From Paenibacillus sp. FSL R5-0341 (lineage in GTDB: Bacteria > Bacillota > Bacilli > Paenibacillales > Paenibacillaceae): a stretch of 64,000 nucleotides of DNA. The stretch is from contig NZ_CP150241.1 in NCBI RefSeq assembly GCF_037975235.1, forward strand, positions 5,518,001 through 5,582,000, given 5' to 3'. Shown here piece after piece: positions 24,735 to 34,668 of this stretch (positions within the stretch are counted from its first letter, which is position 1; every line of letters begins with the position of its first letter). A model generated the notes under the pieces. That model saw nothing but the letters and a program-made list of their open reading frames with translations, made no database searches and was not told the DNA's origin. The position numbers and the translations under genes were made by a program.

Positions 24735-26096
24735 CTATTGGGGATTATGTTCGTTCCGTGTTTCCAACCAATTATTCTTGATGACATTCTGATACCAGTA
24801 ATAGCTCTCCTTCGGCGTTCTCACAAGTGAACGATAATCCACATGAACGAGACCGAAGCGCATACGATAGCCCTCTGCCCATTCGAAATTATCCATCAGT
24901 GACCATGCCATGTACCCTTTCAGGTTAATGCCGTCATTAATGATGCGGTGAATCTGAGCCAAGTGCTGTTCATAATATGCAATCCGGCGATCATCATTAA
25001 TTTTGCCATTCTCCAGATCATCATTGATGCAGGCACCGTTCTCCGTGATATACACATCCACATTTCCATACTTTTGCAGATAATGCATGAATTCATACAA
25101 GCCGCGTGACTCCACTGGCCAACCAATATCAGTTTTGGTGAGGCCCATATCAACTTCTTCCGATTGCAGAGCGCCTGCCTCAGGATTGAAGCGATTGATC
25201 CCCATGGTGTAATAGTTAATGCCTAGCAGGTCGATCGGTTGCGAGATGATCTCCATATCGCCTTCTTGAATTGGCACCGTAGCTCCCGCTTCTGCGAACC
25301 AGTCCACCATAAATTGCGGGTACGAGCCTTTGTAGATCGGGTCAAGGAACCAGTCGGTATTGAGCGCGATTGATCTATCACAAGCAGCTTGGTCCTCAGG
25401 AGATTTGCTATAAGGCTCAGCCCAGCATACGTTTGGAGCAATACCGATCTGTCCGGTTGTACCCAAGCGACGGAAGGATTGAACGGCTTTACCATGAGCA
25501 ACCAGCAATCCATGAGCAACATTGATTGACGTTTGCAGGTCTTTGTTTCCTGGCGCATGAATCCCGAGAAGGTTTGACAGGAACGCGATACACCATGGTT
25601 CGTTGAATGTCAGCCAGAAGTTGATTTTACCCGAGAATTCTTTGAAGATCACTTCGGCATATTTCACAAAAGCATCCACAGTTCTGCGGTTGCCCCAACC
25701 TCCGTCATCCTCCAGCGTTTGCGGAAGATCCCAGTGATACAGCGTGAGGAACGGTTCAATTCCAGCCTCCAGCAATGCATCCACGAAACGGTGGTAGAAG
25801 TCCAGACCTTCCCGATTGATCTCCCCATCCCCGTCAGGAATAATACGCGGCCAGGCAATGGAAAACCGGTACGTATTAATCCCGAGTTTCTTCATCAATT
25901 CGATATCTTCCTCATACCGATGATAACTGTCACATGCAACATCACCATTGTCTCCGTTATATACTTTGCCAGGCGTGCGCGCAAACGTATCCCAGATGGA
26001 TACCCCACGTCCACCTTCCTGTGCCGCTCCTTCTATTTGATAGGAAGCTGTTGCTGTTCCCCAGCGAAAATCTTGCGGAAATTTAAAAATCGTCAT
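24735..26096 (-). CDS. Family 1 beta-glucosidase
   Basis: A 453-residue retaining glycoside hydrolase of family GH1. The acid/base is E166 in LTFNEPW and the nucleophile E352 in ITENGA. The N-terminal FPQDFRWGTATASYQIEGA is the family signature. There is no signal peptide, so it acts inside the cell on imported oligosaccharides, most likely removing beta-linked glucose or galactose. It lies 16 nt after the GH95 gene and should be co-transcribed with it. The ATG follows GGAGGAG. Confidence 0.95.
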   Translation of the reverse strand: MTIFKFPQDFRWGTATASYQIEGAAQEGGRGVSIWDTFARTPGKVYNGDNGDVACDSYHRYEEDIELMKKLGINTYRFSIAWPRIIPDGDGEINREGLDFYHRFVDALLEAGIEPFLTLYHWDLPQTLEDDGGWGNRRTVDAFVKYAEVIFKEFSGKINFWLTFNEPWCIAFLSNLLGIHAPGNKDLQTSINVAHGLLVAHGKAVQSFRRLGTTGQIGIAPNVCWAEPYSKSPEDQAACDRSIALNTDWFLDPIYKGSYPQFMVDWFAEAGATVPIQEGDMEIISQPIDLLGINYYTMGINRFNPEAGALQSEEVDMGLTKTDIGWPVESRGLYEFMHYLQKYGNVDVYITENGACINDDLENGKINDDRRIAYYEQHLAQIHRIINDGINLKGYMAWSLMDNFEWAEGYRMRFGLVHVDYRSLVRTPKESYYWYQNVIKNNWLETRNEHNPQ

Positions 26097-26112
26097 GGTT
26101 TACTCCTCCGTC

Positions 26113-28494
26113 TCATGATGACACGCGGATCGTCTGTCCTGCGGTCATGGTTAAAATAACTACATAATCGCCCTGTGGCGTAAGTTCTGCCTTAGCTTGT
26201 TCATGTCCTTCCACACGCAGCGGATAAGCACTGCGAATGGTCAGCGAATCATTTCGGTCTGCCTTGATGACCGCTGACGCGAGCTTATTGTCCGCCCACG
26301 TTATGCCCACGGTATAACCACCTCTTGCACGAAGCCCTTCAACACGACCTTGAGTCCAGAGATCAGGCAGTGCTGGAAGTAAATGTAACTCGTTCAAGTG
26401 GCTCTGCAACAACATCTCGGCCATTCCGGCCGTGCCTCCAAAGTTACCATCAATCTGGAAAGGCGGATGGTCGTCAAACAGATTCGGATGCGTAGATCGA
26501 GCCAGCAATGTGCGTACAAACTGATGTGCCTGGTTCTTATCCAGCAGTCGTGCATACAGATTGATCAACCACGCACAGCTCCATCCTGTATGCCCGCCAC
26601 CTTGTGCGATACGGCGTTCAAGCGATACTCGTGCAGCTTCCACAAGTTCCGGTGTATGCATGCGGTTAATCTGCTCTCCTGGATACAGTCCATATAGATG
26701 AGAGACGTGACGATGCCCTGGCTCGGATTCGGTAAAATCCTTATACCACTCCAGTAATTGTCCTTCGCTTCCAATTCGGAATGGATAGAGTTTCTCCAGA
26801 GCCTCACCCCACTCGCTCGCCAATGACTCACCTAGATTCAATTGCTTCGCGGCCTCAATACAACGGCTGAACAGTTCACGAATTAACGTCATATCCATCG
26901 TTGAAGCCATGGATATACTGCGCGCCTCTCCAGCGTCTGTCAGGAACTTGTTCTCTGGTGAAGTGGATGGAATCGTGACCAGATAACCATCCGGTCCTTC
27001 CACCAGCCAGTCGAGACAGAAGAGTGCAGCTTCTTTCATAATGGGATAGGCACGTTCCTCAAGAAAACGCTGATCACCGGTAAATTGGTAATGCTCCCAT
27101 AGATGCGAGGTCAGCCACACGCCACCCATCGGCCAGAATGCCCAGCTTGCATCACCGCCTGTTGGTGTCGTGGTTCTCCAGATATCCACGTTATGATGCG
27201 CGGTCCATCCACGGGCTCCGTAGAGAATTCGCGCCGTTCTACGCCCTGTATCACTGAGATCTGTCAGCATATCAAATAGCGGCTCATGACATTCACTGAG
27301 ATTGCAGACTTCTGCCGGCCAGTAGTTCATTTCGGTGTTGATATTGATCGTGTAATCACTGTGCCATGGCGGCTCTACCTGATGGTTCCAGATTCCCTGC
27401 AAATTGGCAGGCTGGCTGCCCGGACGCGAACTCGCCATTAACAGATATCTTCCATATTGAAAATAGAGTGCCTCCAGCCCAGGGTCTTGTTCCCCTGCCT
27501 GATAAGCCTGCAGCCGCTCATCCGTAGGCAATTCGGCGTTAGCCGATACACCTAGATCAATAGAGACTCTGTTAAACAGAGCGTTATGATCTTCTACATG
27601 TCGGTCACGAAGCGATTCCGCACCATGTGCGATCCCTTTGGAGATCGTATCCATGCATTCCTTTTCCAGCACCAGGTTGTCCTTTACAGGCAACACATTG
27701 TAACTTTCAAAGGACGTAGCTGCTGCCAGATAGAAAACAACCTGATCAGCACCCTGAATATGTAGCTTGCCTTCCAGCTTGGAGACCTTCGCCTGCTCTC
27801 CTGTTGCCGTAACTGCCACACGCACAGCATACGCGGTTCCCCGATCCTCTTCATAGATAACGGATTCAGGGTGATCCCTGAAGTAATTGGACTCCACATG
27901 ACTTGGGCACCGGCTGAACATGGTGAGTGCATCTCCCGAAGTCTGAACCTGATAAGGATGGGGACTGTCTAACGTAACAATTACATTCACAGCACCCTTC
28001 TGATCAGCTTTCAATGTGCAGACCATCAGATCATCCGAAGCGCTGGAATATACTTCACGTACATAATGAGTTCCTTCCCAAGAATACGCCGTGCTGGCAA
28101 TACCCGACTCTAGATCAAGCTCACGCTCAAATGCATCATACGAAAGATCATCCAGACCATCATGGTGTAGTAGAAAGTGACCCATCGGCTGATAGGCCTC
28201 CACATCACGACCCAGCATTTCACGGTTCAACAAATCCTCCGCTTCGCCATACTGCCCATCCATAATCAACTCACGCGTCTGTTTCAAATACCGCTGACTG
28301 CTGTATTGAATCGTATCTCGTGGAAATCCTGACCATAATGTATCTTCATTGAGCTGAATTCGTTCATCTGCTGCGCCACCGTACACCATGCCTCCAAGAC
28401 GGCCGTTTCCGATAGGCAATGCTTCTTCCCAGCGTTTTGCCGGTTTTCGATACCATAGACGATTGATTTTAGTTTGGTTGTTGTGTTGGGACAT
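26113..28494 (-). CDS. Family 95 glycoside hydrolase (alpha-L-fucosidase type)
   Basis: A 793-residue GH95 enzyme. The N-terminal signature (WEEALPIGNGRLGGMVYGG, then IQLNEDTLWSG), the central NTEMNYWPAEVCNLSECHEPL of the (alpha/alpha)6 barrel and the late FQIDGNFGGTAGMAEMLLQSH are all present. GH95 members mostly invert alpha-1,2-L-fucosyl or alpha-L-galactosyl linkages. No signal peptide, so it is probably cytoplasmic and works on transported, fucosylated plant oligosaccharides. It is 16 nt upstream of the GH1 gene. An AAAACGTTTT operator and a GTAAG/CTTAC repeat lie just upstream. The ATG follows AGGAG. Confidence 0.93.
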   Translation of the reverse strand: MSQHNNQTKINRLWYRKPAKRWEEALPIGNGRLGGMVYGGAADERIQLNEDTLWSGFPRDTIQYSSQRYLKQTRELIMDGQYGEAEDLLNREMLGRDVEAYQPMGHFLLHHDGLDDLSYDAFERELDLESGIASTAYSWEGTHYVREVYSSASDDLMVCTLKADQKGAVNVIVTLDSPHPYQVQTSGDALTMFSRCPSHVESNYFRDHPESVIYEEDRGTAYAVRVAVTATGEQAKVSKLEGKLHIQGADQVVFYLAAATSFESYNVLPVKDNLVLEKECMDTISKGIAHGAESLRDRHVEDHNALFNRVSIDLGVSANAELPTDERLQAYQAGEQDPGLEALYFQYGRYLLMASSRPGSQPANLQGIWNHQVEPPWHSDYTININTEMNYWPAEVCNLSECHEPLFDMLTDLSDTGRRTARILYGARGWTAHHNVDIWRTTTPTGGDASWAFWPMGGVWLTSHLWEHYQFTGDQRFLEERAYPIMKEAALFCLDWLVEGPDGYLVTIPSTSPENKFLTDAGEARSISMASTMDMTLIRELFSRCIEAAKQLNLGESLASEWGEALEKLYPFRIGSEGQLLEWYKDFTESEPGHRHVSHLYGLYPGEQINRMHTPELVEAARVSLERRIAQGGGHTGWSCAWLINLYARLLDKNQAHQFVRTLLARSTHPNLFDDHPPFQIDGNFGGTAGMAEMLLQSHLNELHLLPALPDLWTQGRVEGLRARGGYTVGITWADNKLASAVIKADRNDSLTIRSAYPLRVEGHEQAKAELTPQGDYVVILTMTAGQTIRVSS

Positions 28495-28539
28495 GATTAG
28501 CTCCTGTTCCTAAATCAGCTATAGAATTCTTTAATACAT

Positions 28540-28563
28540 AAAACGTTTTCGGTAAGTGCTTAC
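28540..28563. promoter_or_regulatory. CcpA/LacI-type operators upstream of GH95
   Basis: AAAACGTTTTCG at 28540-28551 is followed directly by GTAAGTGCTTAC (28552-28563), whose arms are perfect inverted repeats. They lie 46-69 nt before the GH95 start. Similar sites recur across the island. The binding protein is not identified. Confidence 0.6.
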
Positions 28564-28623
28564 AATAATAAAATTATATGTGATTTCAAAATTTGCGTCA
28601 ATGCAAATCATCACATCATCCAC

Positions 28624-28650
28624 AAAAAAAAGGCCCTATATAGGGCCTTT
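28624..28650 (-). terminator. Terminator of binding-protein gene 1
   Basis: AAGGCCCTAT and ATAGGGCCTT form a perfect palindrome followed by a run of eight or so T on the minus strand, 34-60 nt past the stop at 28684. Confidence 0.93.
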
Positions 28651-28683
28651 CCTTGTGTAACCATGAACCGCAGACAATCCATA

Positions 28684-30381
28684 TTATTTTACGTCTTTGC
28701 CTGTCCACAGGGAGACACGTTCCTTAACCCAAACCGTAAATTGTTTCTCCATTTCAACTGCACCTGCTTTGTCCAAATCAGCCAGTAAAGCATCATAGGT
28801 TGCATCAAAGTTTGCTGGTGTAGTCAGAACAGCTTCCGGAATCCGTTTACGGATGATATCCTGCGTTTTCTGGAAAGTTACCTCATAGTCTGTACCGGAA
28901 GGTACTGACATGTTATAAGCTGCGCCCCAATCCTTGACTGGCAGATCTTCTTCAGCCGGATAGAACTCTTTCCAAGTCGTGATACCATAAGCTTTCAGCG
29001 TTTCTTTCTCTGCAGCCGTGTAACCAGCTACAATCTGTTCAGGGAAGTTCGTTGTATAGTAGTTATCCGTAGAATCTTTTACACCGTCACCGTATCTTGC
29101 ACTAAATACGTTATACATCCCAATTCCTGTTTCTTTGCTGAAATTGGAGTTGTCATTTGTTTTACGATCTTGAACTTCATCTGGGATAACCCGTTGACCA
29201 TCCTCGACGTTATAGTGTTCGCCTTCAAGACCCCAGTTTCTCAATACTTGGCCTTCATCGGAAGCAAGCCAATCCATGAATTTGATGATACGCACTGGAT
29301 CTTTGGCAGAAGTTGTGATCCCGATGCCATAACCGTCAAATCCGGCTGGTTGGAACGTATGATCCACAATTTCGTCGTTAAGGGATACGGAGAAGTGAGC
29401 ATATGTGGCGTCATCCTTGCCCGATGATTTAAGCGCGTTCTCCGCTTCTTGATAATTCCACTCTTGGTCAATCAGACCGAGGACACGGCCACTGGCAATT
29501 TTGGACTTATATTGGTCATCCTTTTGAACAAATGCATCTTTGTCCAGTAGGCCTTCATTATACATTTTGTTCAACCAACGGAAATATTCTCTTTCCTCTG
29601 GACGTTTGTAGTGCAGCTTAGCTTCATACGTTTCAGGGTCAATGTAATACTCACCATCATCCGGTGCGCCTGTTGCCTGGAAAGCTGGGTTTGTTACCGT
29701 GATCATGATCTTCCAGTCATCTGCATTTAATGTCAATGGAATGGTTGGCTGACCATCAATCGTTGGGTGTTTTTCATAATAAGCTTTAAGTACGTTCTCG
29801 TAATCCTCAAGTGTTTTCACTTCAGGGTACCCAAGCTCTTTCAAGACTCTTTGCTGAATTTCGAATCCACCTGTAGCGTCAAACGTAACATTATCGACAC
29901 CCATATTGGTTGGAATGGTATATATCGCTTGATCTTCAAGACTGTATTTCAAACGGTTCATCTGTTCTCCATAGATTTTTTTCAAATTGGGAGCATGCTC
30001 CTCAATCAAATCCGTGAGATCCAGCATCGCGCCTGCATCCACAAGCTTAGATAAGTTACCTTTAGGGTAGATCATATCAGGAAAGTCACCACTGGCAGCC
30101 ATAAGCGCAATCTTCTGGTTACCACCATCGTTTACATCATACTCTGCTTCAATGGTAACGCCTGTTTGCTCCGTTATCTTTTTACCAACAGCATCTTGCA
30201 TCTTGTTCCAGGTTGGACTAGCATCCGCCCCGAAGAATGTAACTGTGATCGGTTCGGTTCCGCTGGACTCCGAAGTCTCTTTGGTTCCCGAATTCCCACA
30301 ACCAGCTGTGACCAACATTGCACTTGCGAGCATCAACATTGCAAACGTCTTGGGTGTATTACCTTTCATTTTGCCTCTCAT
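28684..30381 (-). CDS. Sugar ABC transporter binding lipoprotein 1 (LplA-like)
   Basis: A 565-residue extracellular binding protein. The signal peptide ends at lipobox LVTAGC, so it is lipid-anchored. The mature part starts TEPITVTFFGADASPTWNKM and ends VWVKERVSLWTGKDVK. It belongs to the large LplA/YtcQ-type class that feeds LplB/LplC permeases with oligosaccharides. It is nearly the same protein as its neighbour (30702-32405) apart from the N-terminal region and scattered substitutions, and more distant from the third (32793-34481). The ATG follows AGGGGG. It is separated from the other copies by terminators and its own upstream operators, so the three can be expressed independently. Confidence 0.9.
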   Translation of the reverse strand: MRGKMKGNTPKTFAMLMLASAMLVTAGCGNSGTKETSESSGTEPITVTFFGADASPTWNKMQDAVGKKITEQTGVTIEAEYDVNDGGNQKIALMAASGDFPDMIYPKGNLSKLVDAGAMLDLTDLIEEHAPNLKKIYGEQMNRLKYSLEDQAIYTIPTNMGVDNVTFDATGGFEIQQRVLKELGYPEVKTLEDYENVLKAYYEKHPTIDGQPTIPLTLNADDWKIMITVTNPAFQATGAPDDGEYYIDPETYEAKLHYKRPEEREYFRWLNKMYNEGLLDKDAFVQKDDQYKSKIASGRVLGLIDQEWNYQEAENALKSSGKDDATYAHFSVSLNDEIVDHTFQPAGFDGYGIGITTSAKDPVRIIKFMDWLASDEGQVLRNWGLEGEHYNVEDGQRVIPDEVQDRKTNDNSNFSKETGIGMYNVFSARYGDGVKDSTDNYYTTNFPEQIVAGYTAAEKETLKAYGITTWKEFYPAEEDLPVKDWGAAYNMSVPSGTDYEVTFQKTQDIIRKRIPEAVLTTPANFDATYDALLADLDKAGAVEMEKQFTVWVKERVSLWTGKDVK

Positions 30382-30546
30382 TGTCTAGTTCCCCCTATTA
30401 TTTATGAAGGTTTTATCTGTATAACAGGCTTTATGCCTGAGGATACCACTTTTTTTGAATGCGCTTTCGATACAGTCCATTATGGTTTTTTGTAAAGCTA
30501 GCATCTCAATCGGTTTAAGGCGATAAAACATTCTACTAACAAGCAT

Positions 30547-30592
30547 AAAACGTTTTCGTAATAACTATAAAACGCTTACTGAAAGTGCTTAC
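30547..30592. promoter_or_regulatory. Operator cluster upstream of binding-protein gene 1
   Basis: AAAACGTTTTCG (30547-30558), TAAAACGCTTAC (30568-30579) and GAAAGTGCTTAC (30581-30592) are three cre/LacI-like half-palindromic motifs within 46 bp, about 165-210 nt before the start codon. The rest of the 30382-30701 gap holds the terminator at 30633-30662 and an AT-rich leader. Confidence 0.6.
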
Positions 30593-30632
30593 ATGATAGA
30601 TTATATGCTATCCACCACCCTACGTCAACAAC

Positions 30633-30662
30633 AAAAAAAGCCCTTTCTCAAGGGCTTTTTTT
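30633..30662. terminator. Terminator of binding-protein gene 2
   Basis: AAGCCCTTTCTCAAGGGCTT hairpin flanked by A- and T-runs on both sides, so it can work on both strands. It lies 40 nt past the stop of the second binding-protein gene. Confidence 0.9.
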
Positions 30663-30701
30663 GAAATGAAAACCATTAGCTTTTATGCCTCGTTTTCAAT
30701 C

Positions 30702-32405
30702 TTATTTCACATCTTTTCCAGTCCATAGCGCAACACGTTCTTTGATCCAAACGGTATATTGTTTCTCCATTTCTACCGCACCCGCTTTATCGAGTTCAGC
30801 TAGGAGACTATCATATACGCTGTCGAAGTTCTCCGGTTTGGCAAGGATGGCTTCTGGAATCCGTTTACGGATGATGTCCTGCGTTTTCTGGAATGTTACG
30901 TTGTAATCCGTGTCAGAAGGTACAGGCATGTTATATGCTGCGCCCCAATCTTTCAGCTTCAGTTCATCTTCGGAAGGATAGAAATCTTTCCATGTTGTAA
31001 TACCATATGCTTTCAATGTTTCCTTCTCTGCTGGTGTGTAACTTGCTTGGATCTGTTCAGGGAAGTTCGTTGTGTAGTAGTTATCTGTAGCATCTTTTAC
31101 ACCATCACCGTATCTTGCGCTGAAAATATTGTACAATCCAACTCCTGTTTCTTTGGTGAAGTTCGAGTTGTCATTCGTTTTGCGTTCCTGAACGTCGTCA
31201 GGGATGACACGTTTGCCATTTTCAACGTTGTAGTGTTCGCCTTCAATACCCCAGTTTCTCAACACTTGACCTTCATCGGAAGCAAGCCAATCCATGAATT
31301 TGATGATACGTACCGGATCTTTGGCCGAAGTTGTGATCCCGATACCATATCCGTCAAATCCAGTTGGTTGGAACGTATGATCCACAATGTCCTTGTTCAG
31401 GGACACGGAGAAGTGAGCATATGTGGCATCATCTTTCCCCGCTGCTTTGAGAGCATTCTCAGCTTCACCATAGTTCCAGTCCTGGTCAATCAGACCGAGT
31501 ACACGACCACTGGCAATTTTGGATTTGTATTGATCATCCTTTTGCACAAAAGTATCTTTATCCAGCAATCCTTCATTATACATTTTGTTCAACCAACGGA
31601 AATATTCTTTCTCCTCAGGACGTTTGTAGTGAAGCATTGCTTCATACGTTTCAGGGTTAATGTAATATTCACCATCATCCGGTCCACCTGTTGCCTGGAA
31701 GGCAGGGTTCGTTACCGTGATCATGATCTTCCAGTCATCTGCATTCAATGTCAGCGGAATGGTTGGTTGACCATCAATCGTTGGATGTTTTTCATAATAC
31801 GTTCTAAGAACGTTTTCGTAATCCTCAAGTGTCTTCACTTCAGGGTATCCGAGCTCTTTCAAGACTCTTTGCTGAATTTCGAAACCGCCACCTGCATCAA
31901 ATGCAACGTTATCTACACCCATATTTGTTGGGATAGCATAGATCGCCTGATCGTCCAGACTGTATTTCAAACGATTCATCTGCTCGCCATAGATTTTTTT
32001 CAGGTTTGGTGCATGTTCCTCAATCAGGTCAGTCAGGTCCAGCATTGCGCCTGCATCCACTAGCTTCGACAAGTTACCTTTAGGAAAGATAATATCAGGG
32101 TAATCACCGCTGGCAGCCATCAAAGGAATCTTTTGGTCACCACCATTATTCACATCATACTCTGCTTCAATTGTAACACCTGTTTGTTTGGTGATCTCTT
32201 GGCCCACTGCATCTTTCATGTTGTTCCAACTCGGACTTGCATCTGCACCAAAGAATGTAAAGGTTACCGGGGTGGTCGTATCTCCAGAATCAACCGGCTT
32301 TTCTGAAGCGGTAGTTCCTCCTCCACTGCCGCTGCATCCTGCTGTAATTGCAAGAGCACTGGCTAACAGAAGCATTGCAAATGTTTTTGGTGTTTTGCCC
32401 TTCAT
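30702..32405 (-). CDS. Sugar ABC transporter binding lipoprotein 2 (LplA-like)
   Basis: A 567-residue paralogue of the preceding protein. The lipobox is AITAGC, and the mature N-terminus carries a glycine/serine-rich linker. It ends VWIKERVALWTGKDVK. Long stretches such as NADDWKIMITVTNPAFQATG are identical to copy 1, showing a recent tandem duplication. Differences concentrate at the N-terminal third and in isolated surface-like positions. Start ATG follows AAGGGGG. It presumably delivers sugars to the same LplB/LplC pair. Ligand differences between copies are unknown. Confidence 0.9.
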   Translation of the reverse strand: MKGKTPKTFAMLLLASALAITAGCSGSGGGTTASEKPVDSGDTTTPVTFTFFGADASPSWNNMKDAVGQEITKQTGVTIEAEYDVNNGGDQKIPLMAASGDYPDIIFPKGNLSKLVDAGAMLDLTDLIEEHAPNLKKIYGEQMNRLKYSLDDQAIYAIPTNMGVDNVAFDAGGGFEIQQRVLKELGYPEVKTLEDYENVLRTYYEKHPTIDGQPTIPLTLNADDWKIMITVTNPAFQATGGPDDGEYYINPETYEAMLHYKRPEEKEYFRWLNKMYNEGLLDKDTFVQKDDQYKSKIASGRVLGLIDQDWNYGEAENALKAAGKDDATYAHFSVSLNKDIVDHTFQPTGFDGYGIGITTSAKDPVRIIKFMDWLASDEGQVLRNWGIEGEHYNVENGKRVIPDDVQERKTNDNSNFTKETGVGLYNIFSARYGDGVKDATDNYYTTNFPEQIQASYTPAEKETLKAYGITTWKDFYPSEDELKLKDWGAAYNMPVPSDTDYNVTFQKTQDIIRKRIPEAILAKPENFDSVYDSLLAELDKAGAVEMEKQYTVWIKERVALWTGKDVK

Positions 32406-32704
32406 GTGTAATCCCCCTTATGGATATAATGAAGCTGTATATTTGTATAACAGGCTGACCTGCACATACCGTGACCAGATGAAACAAATGTAACTATTTT
32501 GTTTATCTAACATTAAAAGCGCTTTCTTCATACCGGTGAATGGATCTTGCATCACCTTAATTCACTCGTCATCCTCTAAGTTGCCTTTGAACGAATAGGA
32601 CAGAATGTATGTCGTTTTCCCTGATGTACAAGCAAATGTAAGTGCTTTCATAATTGAATAATAATACCTCCAATAGTCCTTGTCAATAGCGAATATTCAA
32701 AATT

Positions 32705-32730
32705 GAAAACGTTTTTTAGAAAACGTTTTA
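32705..32730. promoter_or_regulatory. Two tandem AAAACGTTTT operators upstream of gene 2
   Basis: GAAAACGTTTT at 32705-32715 and again at 32719-32730, 14 bp apart centre to centre. They lie about 300 nt before binding-protein gene 2 and immediately after the terminator of gene 3. The 32406-32792 gap also contains AAAGCGCTTTC near 32517-32527, another LacI-type palindrome, but no gene. Confidence 0.6.
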
Positions 32731-32735
32731 GACAT

Positions 32736-32764
32736 AAAAAAGAACCCGGTTTCCCGGGTTCTTT
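32736..32764 (-). terminator. Terminator of binding-protein gene 3
   Basis: AAAGAACCCGG pairs with CCGGGTTCTTT, followed by a T-run on the minus strand, just past the stop at 32793. Confidence 0.9.
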
Positions 32765-32792
32765 CTCTGTTTGAATCTGACCTGAAACGTAC

Positions 32793-34481
32793 TTATTTAG
32801 CCTCTTCACCGCTCCACAGTTGGACACGGTTTTGTACGAGCTCTGTATATTGTTTCTCCATATCCTCTGCTCCTGCTTGGTTCACTTCTGCAATCATGCC
32901 GTCATAGATGGCATCGAATTGTTCAGGAGTACTCAGAATGGCCTCCGGTATACGTTTCCGGATGATATCCTGTGTTTTCTTGAAGATAACGTTGTAGTTA
33001 GAATCACCTGGTGTTGGCAAATTGTATGCTGCTCCCCATGGTTTGATTGGGAACTCATCTTCACTTGGGAACAGGTCTTTCCACGTAGTAGCACCATATG
33101 CTTTGAGTGTTTCTTTCTCTGCATCGGAATAGGCTGCTACGATCTGTTCAGGGAAATTCGTAGTATAGTAGTTATCCGTTGAATCCTTCACACCATCTCC
33201 ATAGTGACCGGACATATTGGTGTACAGTCCAATACCCGTTTCTTTCTGGAATACGGCTGCATTATTGGTTTTTTGGTCTTGAATGTCGGCAGGAATCACA
33301 CGTTTGCCGTCCTTCACTTCATACTGCTTGCCTTCAATTCCCCAGTTCATCAGTACTTGCCCTTCTTCAGAAGCCAGGTAATCAAAGAATTTGATCGTAC
33401 GAACCGGATCAGGATTCGATGTTGTAATCCCTACACCCCAACCGGACACAAAACCAGGGTCTTGGAAGGCATGATCCTTGATATCCTCGGACAGGGTTAC
33501 CGGGAAGTGTGAATACGTTGCTTCCGTCTTGCCTGCAGATTTCAATGCATTTTCTGCATCGGAATAACCCCAATCCTGGTCAATGACACCAAGAACACGT
33601 CCACTTGCAATTTTGGATTTGTATTGGTCTGTTTTTTGGATGAAGCTGTCCTGATCCAGCAATCCAGTGTTATACATATGGTTCAACCATCGGAAGTACT
33701 CTTTTTCCTCTGGACGTTTGTAATGCAGACTTGCTTCATATGTCTCTGGATCGATGTAGTATTCACCGTCATCGGGTGCACCTGTTGCCTGGAAGGCCGG
33801 GTTCGTCACGGTAATCATGATTCTCCAATCATCCGCGTCCAGTGTTAAAGGGATGGTTGGCTGACCATCAATCGTTGGGTGTTTCTCTTTGTACGCCTTC
33901 AATACATTCTCGTAATCCTGAAGTGTACGTACTTCCGGGTATCCGAGTTCTTTCAATACACGGTGTTGAATACCAAATCCGCCACCTGCATCAAAGTACT
34001 TTTGGTCTACCGCATAATACGTTGGCAGCACATAAATAGCCTGATCTTCATTACTGTATTTCAACCGGTCCATGTAATTACCATACAGCTTTTTCAGATT
34101 GGGAGCATATTGGTCGATCAGATCTGTCAGATCGAGCATTGCCCCGGCATCCACCAGTTTGCTAAGTTCTCCTTTGGGTGACACGATATCCGGATAGTCT
34201 CCGCTCGCTGCCATTAAGGATATCTTATCCTGACCACCACTAACGGCAAATTCACCGTTAAGGGTTATCCCTGTTTTTTCTGTAAGGACTTTGCCGACTT
34301 CATCCTTCATGCCATTCCAGTTCGGACTGGGATCGACACTAAAAAAGTCGAAAGTAAGTGGAGTTGTCTCTGCGCTTGTATCCTTGAAGGACGTATCACC
34401 GCCGCTTCCTCCACCACAACCTGCGAGCAAAGACATCGCAAGCACTGGAGCCAGTGCAATCTTCATTTTGGAACTTGCCAT
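32793..34481 (-). CDS. Sugar ABC transporter binding lipoprotein 3 (LplA-like)
   Basis: A 562-residue third member of the tandem set. The lipobox is SLLAGC. The protein shares the block TIPLTLDADDWRIMITVTNP and the C-terminal WSGEEAK-type ending, but differs throughout from copies 1 and 2, so it is the older branch. It is the copy nearest the permease genes, 187 nt downstream of the LplC-like gene with a hairpin between, and probably belongs to that transcript. The ATG follows GGGAGG. Confidence 0.9.
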   Translation of the reverse strand: MASSKMKIALAPVLAMSLLAGCGGGSGGDTSFKDTSAETTPLTFDFFSVDPSPNWNGMKDEVGKVLTEKTGITLNGEFAVSGGQDKISLMAASGDYPDIVSPKGELSKLVDAGAMLDLTDLIDQYAPNLKKLYGNYMDRLKYSNEDQAIYVLPTYYAVDQKYFDAGGGFGIQHRVLKELGYPEVRTLQDYENVLKAYKEKHPTIDGQPTIPLTLDADDWRIMITVTNPAFQATGAPDDGEYYIDPETYEASLHYKRPEEKEYFRWLNHMYNTGLLDQDSFIQKTDQYKSKIASGRVLGVIDQDWGYSDAENALKSAGKTEATYSHFPVTLSEDIKDHAFQDPGFVSGWGVGITTSNPDPVRTIKFFDYLASEEGQVLMNWGIEGKQYEVKDGKRVIPADIQDQKTNNAAVFQKETGIGLYTNMSGHYGDGVKDSTDNYYTTNFPEQIVAAYSDAEKETLKAYGATTWKDLFPSEDEFPIKPWGAAYNLPTPGDSNYNVIFKKTQDIIRKRIPEAILSTPEQFDAIYDGMIAEVNQAGAEDMEKQYTELVQNRVQLWSGEEAK

Positions 34482-34577
34482 AATGGTAATCCTCCCTGTT
34501 TCATATGTCTGTTTTGTCCGGGACTTTTTTGTCCCTGTCTATAGCCTCATGAATACCACACCGCAGCCCTATACGGT

Positions 34578-34604
34578 GAAGCGCAGACCACATGGCTGCG
34601 CTTC
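34578..34604. other. Hairpin between permease and binding-protein gene 3
   Basis: GAAGCGCAG and CTGCGCTTC pair around a 9-nt loop. No T-run follows on the minus strand, so it is not a standard terminator. Such intercistronic hairpins often mark RNA processing or stabilise the transcript of the highly expressed binding protein; that role is inferred. Confidence 0.5.
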
Positions 34605-34668
34605 GGGTATCCTGATGCTTCATTTGTAGGTGTACGGCCGCTCTATGTGGCAGCCTGTACAAGCTTGT

